Assembly: GCA_018881555.1 (NCBI GenBank)
Contig: JACAXG010000105.1
Location: 1,542,963 to 1,606,962, forward strand
Source: Amblyornis subalaris
Lineage: Eukaryota; Chordata; Aves; Passeriformes; Ptilonorhynchidae
Reading direction: 5' to 3'
DNA: 64,000 bases
Both the position numbers and the translations under genes were made by a program. The notes under the pieces are model-generated. The model was not told the origin of the DNA. It made no database searches and saw only the letters and a program-made list of their open reading frames with translations. Shown here piece after piece: positions 52,701-64,000 of the stretch. Positions within the stretch are counted from its first letter, which is position 1, and every line of letters begins with the position of its first letter.

Positions 52701-54045
52701 ACAATAATGTAAGAAAATAAACATTCATGCAAGTTTTTTTGCAGTATCTATCAAATGCTACTTCAACATTTTGCATGTTACCAATGTTAGCTAAATAAAT
52801 TTGCCCTATTGTTGCATGAAGCTGCATTTAGAGAGCGTTGTAACTACATTTCTTGACCCTCCTTGAAAATGGCATTACCCAACAGCTTTCCAGTGGGAAG
52901 AGGCAGATCTTTCAATGCAGAGCTCTGAATTAACACAGCAAGAACAGCTGGTACTTGCCCCTAATCCAATTTAAGAGCTGTGAATTCCTGGAATTATTTT
53001 CGTAAGAACTACTGTGCCCTGTGCATGTTCACTGGTGGAGATGTTTGGACATTAAAACTGTAATGGGAAACATGGTAACTGCTCAGGGCATAAGAGAGAA
53101 GACCATTGATGGACAATCACAGTGTAAGCAACAACATAATCTCATCCAGACAGAAGAAAAACAGTTAAGTACTATAATGGCTCACATTTTTACTGGACAT
53201 TTAAGTTTTCTTTCTCCATGGGACCAGACAGAAGCAGCAGGGATTTCCTTACAAGTTGCAACAAAAGAGCATAGGCAGAGGTGTACTCTTAGGGAATATC
53301 TCAGATGTCTTTACAGGCGGCATAGGGATCAATGGCCAGGCTATTCACTTGGTTCTCCAGGTCAAACACAATTGGATAAAGCAGAATGTCTAGAAACTGT
53401 TCAGGGGAAAAAGCAGTATTAATAGTAGCAGCAGTCACCTAAATAAAACTCTGTAGAGTATTTGGGTTTTGAGGATGTACTGTACAGTGAGGAATCACAG
53501 AATTGGACCGTTTGAAAATGCCATTGCCCACAACATAAAGAGTGTACTCTGCAGTGTTTGTTTGGCCAAAATCTGCTCTACCCTATTCTCTTACAAGGGC
53601 AGTGAAGACAGCATTGTCTAAAACCAGTATTTGCTCTTTGACCAAGGTGGATATTGCAACACAAAAGTAAGCATCATGTAATCTCAGTTCTGTAAGGCAG
53701 CTGCAACTGATGGATCTGAGATTTTTCTATTTATTAGGTATATCACTTCACAGTCCTGTTTTGCTTCCCTGATGGAATTTCAGAGACTTAAGTGGGACAT
53801 TGCTAAAGCGCATCTAGGGACACACTCCTGTGAATTGAAGTAAGGGGAAGAGTCAGTCATACCAATTTCTCCAGCCAACTTCTCAAAGTTAACTTTGTTG
53901 TTTGCCTGGGTATAAGTAGAGTGTCTATCACAGAACAGTAAATTATATTTATTTTAAGTTTAAATAGTAGTTGCATTTCATTTAGGACAAATGGCTGCCA
54001 CTGTTTCAAACACCATGGATCATTCATATGTGGTATGCAAATAGC
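46749..54045. other. Intronic stretch, no gene recognised
   Basis: AT-rich. It holds a purine-rich run near 48360-48440 and an AT-rich block with several TAAT cores at 47490-47560. There is a 133-codon frame at 53021-53422 and an 87-codon minus frame at 48535-48798, neither with a recognised motif. Confidence 0.55.
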
Positions 54046-54049
54046 TGGA

Positions 54050-55190
54050 ATAGCCATGTTGGGTCATCCCTGAATTCAGTATTTTCTGACAGAGGCCGGT
54101 GCAGATGTTTCAGAAGAATGGGCACGAAATTACACAGTAGGTAGAAGTGAAATACTCCCCAGTCTTTTCTTGTATTTCTCATCTATGCCGGGTGCCTTTT
54201 GAAATGTATTGTAACAACTCCAGATATTCCTGATATCCATATAGGTATTTCAGTCTTCATTTAGCCGTTTTCCTGAGCAGTTTCTTGCAGTGATAATTGC
54301 CTAGACAGATGTGAATAAAGTGAATCATTTCACTGCTTTTCTTTCTTTCAGGCCTCCTCATTAATGCCCCCAGGTGTTCTTGTTCTTCCAAAGAGATGGG
54401 AACAGAGGTTCCCAGTCTTCCTCTTAGCAACCTTCCTCATTATACTTTATATTTGTTTTCTTTCCAAAATTAGCATTCTTAACTTTTTCCATCTCCTTTA
54501 TTTGGAACTTTTCCATGGCCACTTCCATCAGTGTTCCTTCTCACCCATGGTATTGTGCTTAATTGTTTTTGAGAGGGCAAGATCAGCACAGAATGCAGTT
54601 TTCCACATGAAGCCACACTGATGATTTGTTTTAAGGTGCAATAATATTTTTTCTTCACCATTTCTCACATTTTTCTAAATNTCAGCTTGGACTCTGACAA
54701 TACACGAATTAAGAACTTGATTTAGCTGTCCAGGGATGCCCTGGTCTATTCTATCAGCTGATAAAGTTAATTGAAAACCCAACAAAGTAAAAGCAGGGAG
54801 GTTTTCAGTGCCTTTTTTCAATTACTTTTTGTTGCTACATCTGTCAAAGCTAAACATCATCTGGCATTGTTACACATTTACCTTGCCTGTTATAGCTCTT
54901 TGAACTTCTTGAAACCATGGTCTTACCCAATCTAATTGAATGAAATCTCAGTGCATCACAACATTTTGCCATATCCTCTTGGATCTTTCAACTGTTTCCG
55001 TTTCTGGAAGATTAGTAGACATTTTGAAGACTTCTGAAATGTTGCATTGCTATTTAAACTGGAAATATTTTTTATTCTGGGGAGCTTTTTGAAAAAATTA
55101 TGCATTTTAATTGCTAAGAGTAGGTGTCAGTATAGTATTTTGCCACCCTTGCTGTTCCTTGAATGTTAATTTGAATTATGGTGCCATCGT
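54050..55190 (-). mobile_element. Decayed old CR1/L3-type LINE (3' part), minus strand
   Basis: Blocks of similarity, in the right order, to the reptile-type CR1 3' region as I recall it (read here on the complementary strand). They are: 'gccatgttgggtca' and 'ctgacagaggccggtgcagatgtttcaga' at 54050-54120, a segment with 'gatcagcacagaatgcagttttccacatg' at 54580-54612 followed by 'gatttgttttaaggtgcaataatatttt' at 54622-54650, and 'agtattttgccaccc' near 55135-55149. No reading frame survives. Length would be about 1.1 kb with indels. Ends are approximate and the middle is weak. Confidence 0.5.
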
Positions 55191-58100
55191 TACTCTTTAA
55201 TAACTCGTCTGCTATTCACTGGGTGACCTGTCTGCTGTGAATATTAGAAGAAAGGCCTTGGCTTGTTTGTATTCAAGAGGTACTTTTCAGATTTGCACCT
55301 GCAGTGTTGCGCCAGGCTTTGTCCTGTTGGGCCATTTGGCCATTTTACATGTGGCTATTGAAATCTTACTGGCTTGTTACATCGTGCTGGTTATTTTATC
55401 CTGCTACCCCTTAGGAATTCAATTTGCTTTTCTTTGCTAGCCTCTGTGACATAGCCACATTTATACATCTTTTTTTATAAAATATATATTTATATATATA
55501 ATATATATAGTATATCATTTATTAGGGCTCAGACTTGTTCTAGTAGAGTCAGCTGCATATTCCTCTACTCTCAACAGTTTTATTTTCCCCAAGGCAGTCT
55601 CCAGTGCCTAGAAGTTTAACTTTCCTTCCTCACTCAAAGAAGGGAGTTTTAGCACTCTGTTCATTTTGTCTGTTTGGGCCTGCACGCTTAAATGGAAGCA
55701 TTTATAAGAAAACAGGCAGTGAGAGAGCTTCTTCTAAGTCTATATGTTAACTTCCAGGCCATTCCCTATTCCTAATTCTGCATTACTAGGCGTGATATGT
55801 AAGTCAGGCTTCCTCCTTAGCACAATGGCAGAAGTGTCTAAACGGCTCTAGGACAAAGCGCTCTAATTATGTGCCCAACGAGTACTCACAGAAGACACTC
55901 TGAATCCAGCCTATTGAAGTTTTCCCCGTACCATAAAACCTTTATATAAATATTCATAAGAGAGAGGGAGACAGGCAGACATGCTTCACAAGCTGCTAAT
56001 TAATGCCTTTATCCATGGTTTTATTGCTCTACACCTAAACCAAGGACAGGCTGTGTTTATCAAGGGCTTTGAGGATCTGGGGAGCCTGCAGTGGGAGTTC
56101 AGTGTTAAAATACCCTTCTGGTACTAATTCTTCATTACTGAAGAGCCCAAACCCCTTAGTTCTGTTGGGAGTTGAGCTCTGAACCAGCAAAGAGTTTAGG
56201 CAGGTGAATTCCCAATGTGGGAATGACTTTATTGGTGCGGGTGTAAATTCACAAGCCACTTTAGGTGCATTGAAGCCTAAGTACAAGATTCAAGCATGCT
56301 AATGCTACTAACTTATTACAAATTTTAAGATAATGTTTTCCTGATTCTGGTTGCTGTTAATTGATGGAGCAATTCATTACTTTATTAATTGGCTATATAA
56401 TAATTCAATCTTGGTACATGAGTCATTGCAAAAAATGAAACAAGATTTTCTAATTACATACGTTGTATTTAATTTCTTCATGTTTCAGTGTTTAGTTTGT
56501 AGTACAAATTTGCCTGTGAATCACAACGGCATTCCCAGGCTTCCAGATTTTCGTTTCAAAGATTTAATTTCTTACTCTTAGAAAGTCACAGTCAGTTTGC
56601 ACTTGGTTATTGAGTGTTGACAGCTGACTGCCGCAAGTATGAACTTTCAGTTGTATTGAACTAATGGGAGGCTAGGAGGAGTGCTGCAATAGAATTCTCA
56701 GTTCAAACTGTGTTACACATTCAGTGTAGGATTGCAAGTAACAAGAGGTCAGAACCTCCATTTTGTGGTTCAGTGCACAAATTAAGGCTTTTCATGGAGT
56801 GCCACCACCACCTGAGACCTGGGAAAATGCTTTTTACTGCTTCAACGAAATATTGGATTATATGGTGAAATGGTTATTGCAATAAAGTGAAATTTCATGT
56901 TTACGGTGATTTTTCAGACCATGTATCTATCATCTTTTGGGGCTATAATTTGCACATTTTGCATCAAATCTTGTTTAATCAGTTTATGTCTCCTGACAGA
57001 ATTCAACAGGCATTAGAACTGAAAGAATATGAACTAACAAAACAGTGTTGTGGGTTTGGTTTTTTCCTGAAATCACAAATCTGCATTGTCTGCTATTACT
57101 GTTACATAAAATGTGCATAAAGTAGACATTAGGAGGATGGGAAGGTGATGGTGGTATGCTTATACAGTGGGTTTGTGTTCTGTCTGCATTCACATGGGCC
57201 TTTTATAGCTTCCCAGTATGATTCACCTTCTCCCTCAAAGATGAAAAGCATATTGATTAAATACAAATCAGCAAGATACATGACTATATAGACCATGCAA
57301 ATTATCTGATCCAAACATCTCAGTCTCTACTTCCAAATATTATTAGTATCTGAATTTCAAAATTGTCTGTGAAGTTCAGTTTTATAGGTGATTTGTTCAA
57401 GATTAGCATGAGGTTCCTGTTTCCTTCATGATACTCTCTTGGGCATACATAAACCATGAGACAGAATTCGACCCTAAAACTATATCAAATGGTAGGTACA
57501 GTGTAGATAAAAAGCTATTGAAGAGAATTAAAACTGAAGTCCAGAAAAGAAATGTGAAGAAAATAGATTTTGAATTGGCATGACCTTATTTTATTAGATA
57601 TCCCCTTTTTTTTAATTAAATCTGCATCAGAAAAAAAATCAAGTGTCAATATTGCTGTAGTTAGCTACAAAAAACAATCACCTCCAGGTGCAATCAGTAC
57701 ATCATGTTGTTTTCAGCAGTTTGTGAAAGTAAAAATATTGTTCTATAGAATAATATACCATATTTGTGTATGTTTGATGATATAGGGGACCAGATACTGA
57801 GCATTTACTTTTTAAAACAGGAGTAAAATATGCTGGTCAGAAAGAGTCTAGTGTGAGCTCCAAGTGCCTGGATTGTATAAAAATACAGCAGTGGTGTGAC
57901 ACTCTACTTATATGGTGCAGGAGTTGGCAAAACATAGAGGAAAGCCCAGACCATCCTCTGGAACTTCAAGCCATCCCCCTTTTTTGGTACTCTTTTATTT
58001 TTATGCGACTTCTTTTCCCAAAGTAATAATAAGAAGCTAAAACAATGTCATTCAATCCATTCATATTGACTTATAAAATTTTTGAAATCAACTTCTGAAT

Positions 58101-59530
58101 AGCTGAAGTGAAATGATAAAATGATATCCCGCCAAAAGCGGAGGCCTTACTAATTAAACTTGGGACTGTGTGTCCTTGGTAGCTGTAAGATCTGGATGAG
58201 GGTTATGGGAACCTCAGCCCCATCCAACAGCACCAGACCACCATCAAACAGTCAGCCCCTTCCAACTGCCACCATCTCCAAGCAAAGCTCAGAGATCTGG
58301 GAAAAACTCTGCCTGAGTGCACTAGAATTTTTTTCATTTTCTGATCTGTGTGACATGTGCTTCTTTTTCCAGTAATTTCCTGGTTTCGGTTGTGCNATAG
58401 AGGCTAAATTCGGTATACATTCCAAATATGTTGTGGTGAAATGTCACTTAGAGATTGTACTTAGACTGTACTTAGAGTCAACAGGTGTGGTTCAGCCTTT
58501 TCAACAGTGGGTTTCCAAAGGCTTTTGTAATTTTATACAGCAGGAGTCAGACTGAAAAGTGACACTTAGACAAAAGACAGACGCCCAAATCCAAAGTTAC
58601 CCAAGTCCTGAAAATGCTGAGAAATAGATGCCTGACTTTACTTCTTCCCCTGAAAGTCTCCTGAATGCTTAAAATTCTGCTTTAAAGTTTGCTGAGAATT
58701 TCTTAATTTGGATAACACGGAGCAGCCTGGAATCTATTTTGTATATAAATTGTTTCTAATTAAAAAATTAATGATCTTTCAGGCATCCTTTCAAAATTAA
58801 ACTTTATCAGAACAGGTTAAAAGACACATTTGTAGTGTTAAGCTCCGTGTCAGGTATTTCACTACATTCTACTGGCTTGAAAACTCCATGAACATCAGGA
58901 GAGACGTTCTTCTTTGTGTGACTGGGGAGATATGAATCTATGGGGCAATTGCTCCTTAAGAGCACCCAAAAGGAAAATACAAGGCATCTGCAGGGGCAGG
59001 AGGAAGGTACTGCCCTGTGCTTGTGGCAAAGGGAACCTGAGTGGGAGGAAACACAAGTGGCCATGTGAATCTCTAGTGCCGCCATCAGAGGACCTGTAGG
59101 GTAAAAAGCAGCATAGATTTTGGTTCCTCACCTCAGTGAGGAGCAGGATACTGTTAAATACAGTATCATGAATGAATTTTAAAGTAACTGCAGTATTCTG
59201 ATTATTTTCTCTGTGATTTCCCTTATGCCACTATATTAATAATACTGCTGCATTCTAGTAAAAAAAGAAAATTATTAAAATCCTAACACAAACCCATGAA
59301 TTATGTGTCTTTGTTTTGACTTTGTTTTGTGTTTCTAGTGGGCCAGTGTTTGTCACATTTTTGTCTGTTATCTCTAGAAATCATGAGACACTGTTTTCTT
59401 TTCCAAATTATGTGTTTCTGTGATGAGTTGCAATAAGGAAATGGCTAAAGGAAAAGAGCAAACATGAGATTTAAACTATGATGTTATCATAAGAAAGTAC
59501 AATATGTGTGTGTGTATATTCATATACCTC
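55191..59530. other. Intronic stretch, AT-rich
   Basis: Contains an AT-rich TATATA block (55477-55515), a TAAT-rich segment at 56345-56480, and a threefold GTACTTAGA-like microrepeat (58446-58480). No gene recognised. Confidence 0.55.
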
Positions 59531-59613
59531 TTTTTGACAAATCCTTATAGATGAACATTTATCTGGACATACTGATGCACATATATAATATAATTGTTAG
59601 GATTTGTCAAAAA
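59531..59613. repeat. Inverted repeat, perfect 15-bp arms, 53-base spacer
   Basis: TTTTTGACAAATCCT at 59531-59545 and its exact complement AGGATTTGTCAAAAA at 59599-59613. The spacer is AT-rich. No flanking target duplication is apparent, so I cannot call it a MITE. A hairpin RNA is possible if transcribed with the intron. Confidence 0.75.
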
Positions 59614-61902
59614 ATGCCAGGTTCTATATTTGTTTAAAAATTTTTATTTGTTTTGTTTTCATTTGATGTGCATATATTTTTTATGAAATAGAGACAGATA
59701 TTTTTAAAGATGCAGTTGCTATTGGGTGTTCATGATGAGCTTTGGAATTTTTCAGTCTTGTGGTTGTGAGTGTAGTTTCCTCCAGGGAGTAGAATGATGT
59801 TGATATTGTTTTATAAAAGATATGTGGCACAATCCGTAGATTTATTTGAATACTTACAAGAAAATCATCCAGGGCAACCTCTCTCTTCCCCTTGGTTATT
59901 GAAAAATAATTTTATTGAGACTATAATATGACTGGAGCGATAGTGATTGAGTAGAATTTGCAATTCCAGCATCAAATGAATGGGAAAGGAAAATATATAA
60001 TAATTAAAGACTTCNTTCTGCAAGCAATATCTTTCAATATCCCCACCACCAACAGCTTCAAAAGGATCCAGTCTAAGGCTGTTCATTAGGGTTCACAAGA
60101 TGATTTTATCTATTGAAATATTTTGCAAAAGACAAAGCTTCTAACAGCTTGACTTCACAGTACCTACTGTGCTAAAAAAGCATTTATTTCAGTAAATGTT
60201 CCTTTGAGGCGATTTGCATAAGATCTACTCTTGAGAGTTTTAGATAAACATTACTGAAATTACAGAGCTTTACTGGTTTGTAGCTGCTATTAACAGGCAG
60301 AGAGGCATTGAAGAAACGTAGTAATTTTTTCTAAAAAAACCTTTCCAAAAGCCAGTTAAATATGAACTCTGGGATTTTGAATATAGGAGTTAAATTTGTT
60401 TAATTTTTCATTGCACTTCTATCACAATGTTTCTTGTTTGTTGGAAAGGGAATTGTGAATGTTTTTACACTTAGGTGCTAAGCATAAGAAGCAAAGCACA
60501 TATTCTTCATTCCTAATGATATTTATTGCTGTACTTGAGACATAATTTTGCTATGAATCAGGATCATTTAAGTTTGTGGAATACCTAGAATGTTGAAGAG
60601 GATTGTGCAAATAAAACTAATTTTCCTTTACTATTTATGTTTAAACAAAGTTCAGTTGTGTTTCTCTCTTTCCTACTTCTCTGGTACTGCTATCAGAGAA
60701 GTAAATTAACTTTGAAATCAAATGCCTGTAGTTTCACTGACTTGATTCAATTTTAGTTTATTCATGTCTGGTCTGGATTTCCTTTTTATTTGTATGATTC
60801 CATGAATTTACAAGTGTTGCGTTAAAAGACTCTCTGGGTATGGGGAAAAGAATCTAGGTAGCAGCAGAGTTATAGAAAAGTGTGTCCTAGGAATCACTCA
60901 TTGGTACCTGCTTTTTTGAATCTCAGTTTCAATTTCTATCATGAACACCACCTTGCCTCAGTTCGTACATGGGACAATAGTGTAACATCTTTGAGGGAAT
61001 TACAGTCTTAACTCCCTTCTGATTTTGACTTTGGACACTGTAGCTCTGCATTTTGCAGTTCTTCAGTTGTGCAGTGTTTTTAGTTCAGCAAATAGTTTCT
61101 CACACACTTTTGTATAAACACGGATTGTTGATCTAACCGGCACTCAATGTTATGAATTCCTAGCCTATATGATAGACAATTCTGTTGACCAGTGGACAGC
61201 AGGAGGTGGTATTCCCATCCGCCAATCCACGGTAGTTTCTGAAAACATATAAATAAAGACGAGGGCAGAGGCTGGCGCTCCTTCCTTCCTTCTGGCCTCT
61301 GCCTGTTGGTGAACCCTGACAGCTGTCTCCATGTACTTATTCGAACCTGAGAACAACAGGACACCTTTTTAGATGCTTCAGCAGCAATCTAGTCATGTAG
61401 TTCTGCAGTGTTGTCTCATTCTGTAGGTCCTTAAATTATTGATATGTCTTTGTGTTTAGCTCAAGGGCTTCACGGGCACTTAATTTCACTCACCTGTGCC
61501 TGTTCAGAAATAACCACTGGTAGGTACCACTCTCCCATCTAAAAGCTGTCCTGCTACCTTGGTTTTGGTGAGCAGACACTTGACTGCTACATCGGTGACT
61601 AGAGAAGCCTTAAAGCTTGCTATAGATAATGCTTCAACTTTTGGCCAATGGCTGTGTGGGAGGCTGAAGTCTATCAGACCCTTTGGGTGTACAAGATCCC
61701 AAGTGGAAGGAGACATCTAACATTTCCTACTACTTTGCCTGTCGTCAGAGTGAAGGTGGCAACCTGTAGTTTAACCACATTGAATCATACCCTGCAGTAT
61801 CCCTCCCAGTTTCCACTGGCTGCTTAGGAATTTCAGGACCCCTTTAAACTTCAGTCACGTAAAATTCCAGAGGAGCAGAACCTAAATTGGTCAAACTGGA
61901 GT
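59614..61902. other. Intronic stretch, nothing specific recognised
   Basis: AT-rich, with a slightly GC-richer patch at 61190-61350. Overlapping minus frames there (61080-61364 and 61165-61356) have no motif. Confidence 0.55.
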
Positions 61903-61927
61903 CTTTGTTATGTTTGCATATGCAAAT
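61903..61927 (+). promoter_or_regulatory. Candidate SOX/POU site cluster in intron 1
   Basis: CTTTGTT at 61903-61909 is a SOX-type motif. Four bases on lies the perfect 14-bp palindrome TTTGCATATGCAAA (61913-61926), and it contains the exact octamer ATGCAAAT at 61920-61927. Two inverted octamer half-sites next to a SOX motif fit a combined SOX/POU binding element. Binding is inferred, not shown. Confidence 0.4.
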
Positions 61928-64000
61928 GCACTGGAAAATTGTGATCAAATGTGATTTATAAACCTTAGCTGATGCCATAGGTATTATATTTTTAATTCAC
62001 GGCACTATTCACTGTAAAGTTGTGACAGGTGAAGTAAGCAGAGTGCCTGTTAATACTCTGGTGCTTAATAATAGCTACTTTTAAATTAAAACAGTCAATC
62101 TTTCTCTTCTACTTTTTTTTTAATTTAAATGCGATTTGTGTCGGTAAACACAAACAACAATGGCCAAATTGTAAGAAGAGTTTTATTTTGGCTTTATATT
62201 TAATGCAGGAAAAGTCTCGCTTGTCAATCTGTATTGCAATGAGCAGTCTACACTCAAGTGTAATGAAGGGGACTGACTCTCTTTGTATATACCTGATCAT
62301 GTACCAAAGCCTGAAATAAGCCTACAAAGAAGAAACTGTGGGTAAAAAAAAGCTTTTTAAATTTCACTGAGGGTGTGAGAGTTCTCAGGCAGGTCTTGAC
62401 AGAAGATTTAGATACTTTGGCTTTCAGGGAGAAAGAGTATATAAAATTATAGAGGTGGGTTATGAAAGTATTTTTTGTGTTTTTAAGAATTTTACAGATG
62501 GCATTACAAAATTAAATACATTCATAAAAGGAGAGAGACCTTACTCAGGTAAATGTAGATCATTCTGTTAAAGGGATTTATAGATAGCTACTGTCTTCTA
62601 AAACTTCAAGACTGTTAGCAGGTTGTACTCTGAATCTTCTCATTTCCTCTGCCAGTATAAATCAAGAGTTGAGGCAATGACACTACACCATCATAAGATC
62701 GATGAAAGGTATAGAAGTGGATCCTGTGACCTTCCTGTCAATGGAAGAAGCTAAAATAAGGAAATTAAAACTGTTGAAGAAGCAATCCATTTATCAGCAG
62801 AGGTGATTTTGCAGTTTTAGCTCTTTTTAAGGTTCTCAGAAGCAGAACCTGTATAATGAAACTCTATCCAATATATTTAATTGTACTTTTTTTGTATTTG
62901 GCAAGCACTGAGCATCTCTTTTGTTAATTACATGTAGCTTCTTTTTTTGAAATTTATTATAATGCCATTTATTCAGTTTGTCTTCCTCTCTTTGACTTCT
63001 TTGCAGCAACTTTGTCTGGTGTCCCATTTCTTAGCCACTAGCCATGTGCAGATTTTCTTTCAGCTACCCTGTATAAGCATTGCTATTACCATACCATTTC
63101 AGTTGGTTCTACAATTCCTAATTCTTCTCCAGTGAAGAGGTGTGTATCTCAAGCTATGAATAAGCCACTTGCCTGATAAGCTGTCTCTGATAATAACCAA
63201 TGCCAACTGACAAGGCAAGCGGATTAAAATAGGACAAATATGCAATGAGAATTTCCCAGTATAATCCTCCCAATTTCATCAATGGATTTAGTGAGCCAAA
63301 AGTGGTGTCACTGTGTTTAAGAAGTGTTTGTGGATTTCTCCTTTACAGATTTTTAAATAATTTCCAAACGTGTGTAATCCTCTGATATTCATAACTTCCC
63401 ACATCTGCGGTCAGTAATACCAGTGTAAATAGCTGAGCTCTCATGAGACACAATTTGTTTAAAACAAGAGCTTCTGTATTCTCAAAGAGAAAATTATCAC
63501 ATTTGTCAGTGACTGCTACTCCTTGCTGCTATTCCGAGAGTTCCTGAGCACTTCCTTGGCCAAAGAACCATGCGTTGAATCTTCCCCATGTAAATTGGAA
63601 TTCCCATTTTAACACCTACCAAAGCCTTTATGTCCATGACTGTAATACATTGCCATTATCCACTTATACCAGAGGAATGCTTATGACTTTAGAATCTATC
63701 CTCTTTGCTCTCAAATTAGATTTTAAGACAGGAGGAAAAAATTGAATGGATCATATACCATATATTCCAGGACCAAATCATGTTTGTAATCTAAATGTGT
63801 ATTTGATAGTGCCTACCCATACTGTACATTCAGAACATCAGTGTCCCATTTGTAGATCTCACTAATGTTGATGTTACCTAATGTGTCCCAGTTCCCATAA
63901 ATAAGTCATTCTGTGTCAGAAATTCATAAATGCCAGCTCCACTGCACATCCAACTCACGAGTCCAGGCTGAGCAGAGGTGAAACCACAAGGAGGTTGTCC
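61928..64000. other. Intronic stretch to window end, nothing specific recognised
   Basis: AT-rich sequence with T runs (62112-62119, 62888-62893). I found neither an acceptor followed by PTPRZ1 exon 2 coding text nor any mobile element. Confidence 0.55.

Larger units (their letters stand above)
27625..64000 (+). other. PTPRZ1: PTPRZ1 intron 1 (5' part, runs off the window)
   Basis: Begins GTGAGT at 27625. I searched by eye for exon 2, which should open by completing an Asp codon followed by a Trp-Ala-Asn-Gly-Tyr-Tyr-type peptide after an acceptor AG, and did not find it. The first intron is therefore probably longer than 36 kb; I recall the human one also being tens of kilobases long. It is AT-rich and holds the repeats listed separately. 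Long first introns of developmental genes often house enhancers, but none can be proved here. Confidence 0.75.

Overview
The window reads as nuclear DNA of a bird. It is mostly AT-rich and carries CR1 LINE pieces with the avian 3'-terminal short repeats. It also has two endogenous-retrovirus solo LTRs of kinds common in bird genomes, and long stretches with no reading frame worth calling. I cannot name the species. Scattered single n characters suggest a draft assembly.

Only one gene can be supported. At 27567-27624 on the + strand lies a 19-codon coding exon. It begins with ATG, has an in-frame stop upstream and ends at a consensus splice donor in phase 1. Its peptide, MLVLGRLVACIQLVCILRV, matches in length, in its ACIQL core and in junction phase the start of receptor-type tyrosine phosphatase zeta (PTPRZ1, the phosphacan gene) as I remember the human protein. 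The exon sits in a CpG-rich island (about 25970-28040). That island holds GC boxes, a G-run, several alternating purine-pyrimidine tracts and a two-codon upstream ORF. I take this island as the promoter and 5' UTR.

Layout: (1) 1-25969 is 5' intergenic sequence, with a 5'-truncated minus-strand CR1 (2354-3525), a + strand solo LTR with a perfect 6-bp target duplication (12857-13420), a 187-bp tandem duplication (23731-24105), and low-complexity tracts. (2) 25970-28040 is the PTPRZ1 promoter, exon 1 and donor. (3) 27625-64000 is intron 1, running off the window. It holds a minisatellite (37917-38062), a CR1 3' end (38441-38664), MIR-like SINE remnants (about 42440-42960), an antisense solo LTR (46150-46743), a decayed older CR1/L3-type LINE (about 54050-55190), a 15-bp-arm inverted repeat (59531-59613) and a SOX/POU-like site cluster (61903-61927).

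The reading frames of 60-400 codons elsewhere look like chance. The long ones at 25870-28002 come from high GC without stops, and those at 2485-3394 are CR1 remains. I did not find a new multi-gene system. The points most worth a second look are the structure of the PTPRZ1 promoter and 5' UTR, the promoter-bearing LTR upstream, and the putative intronic regulatory sites.
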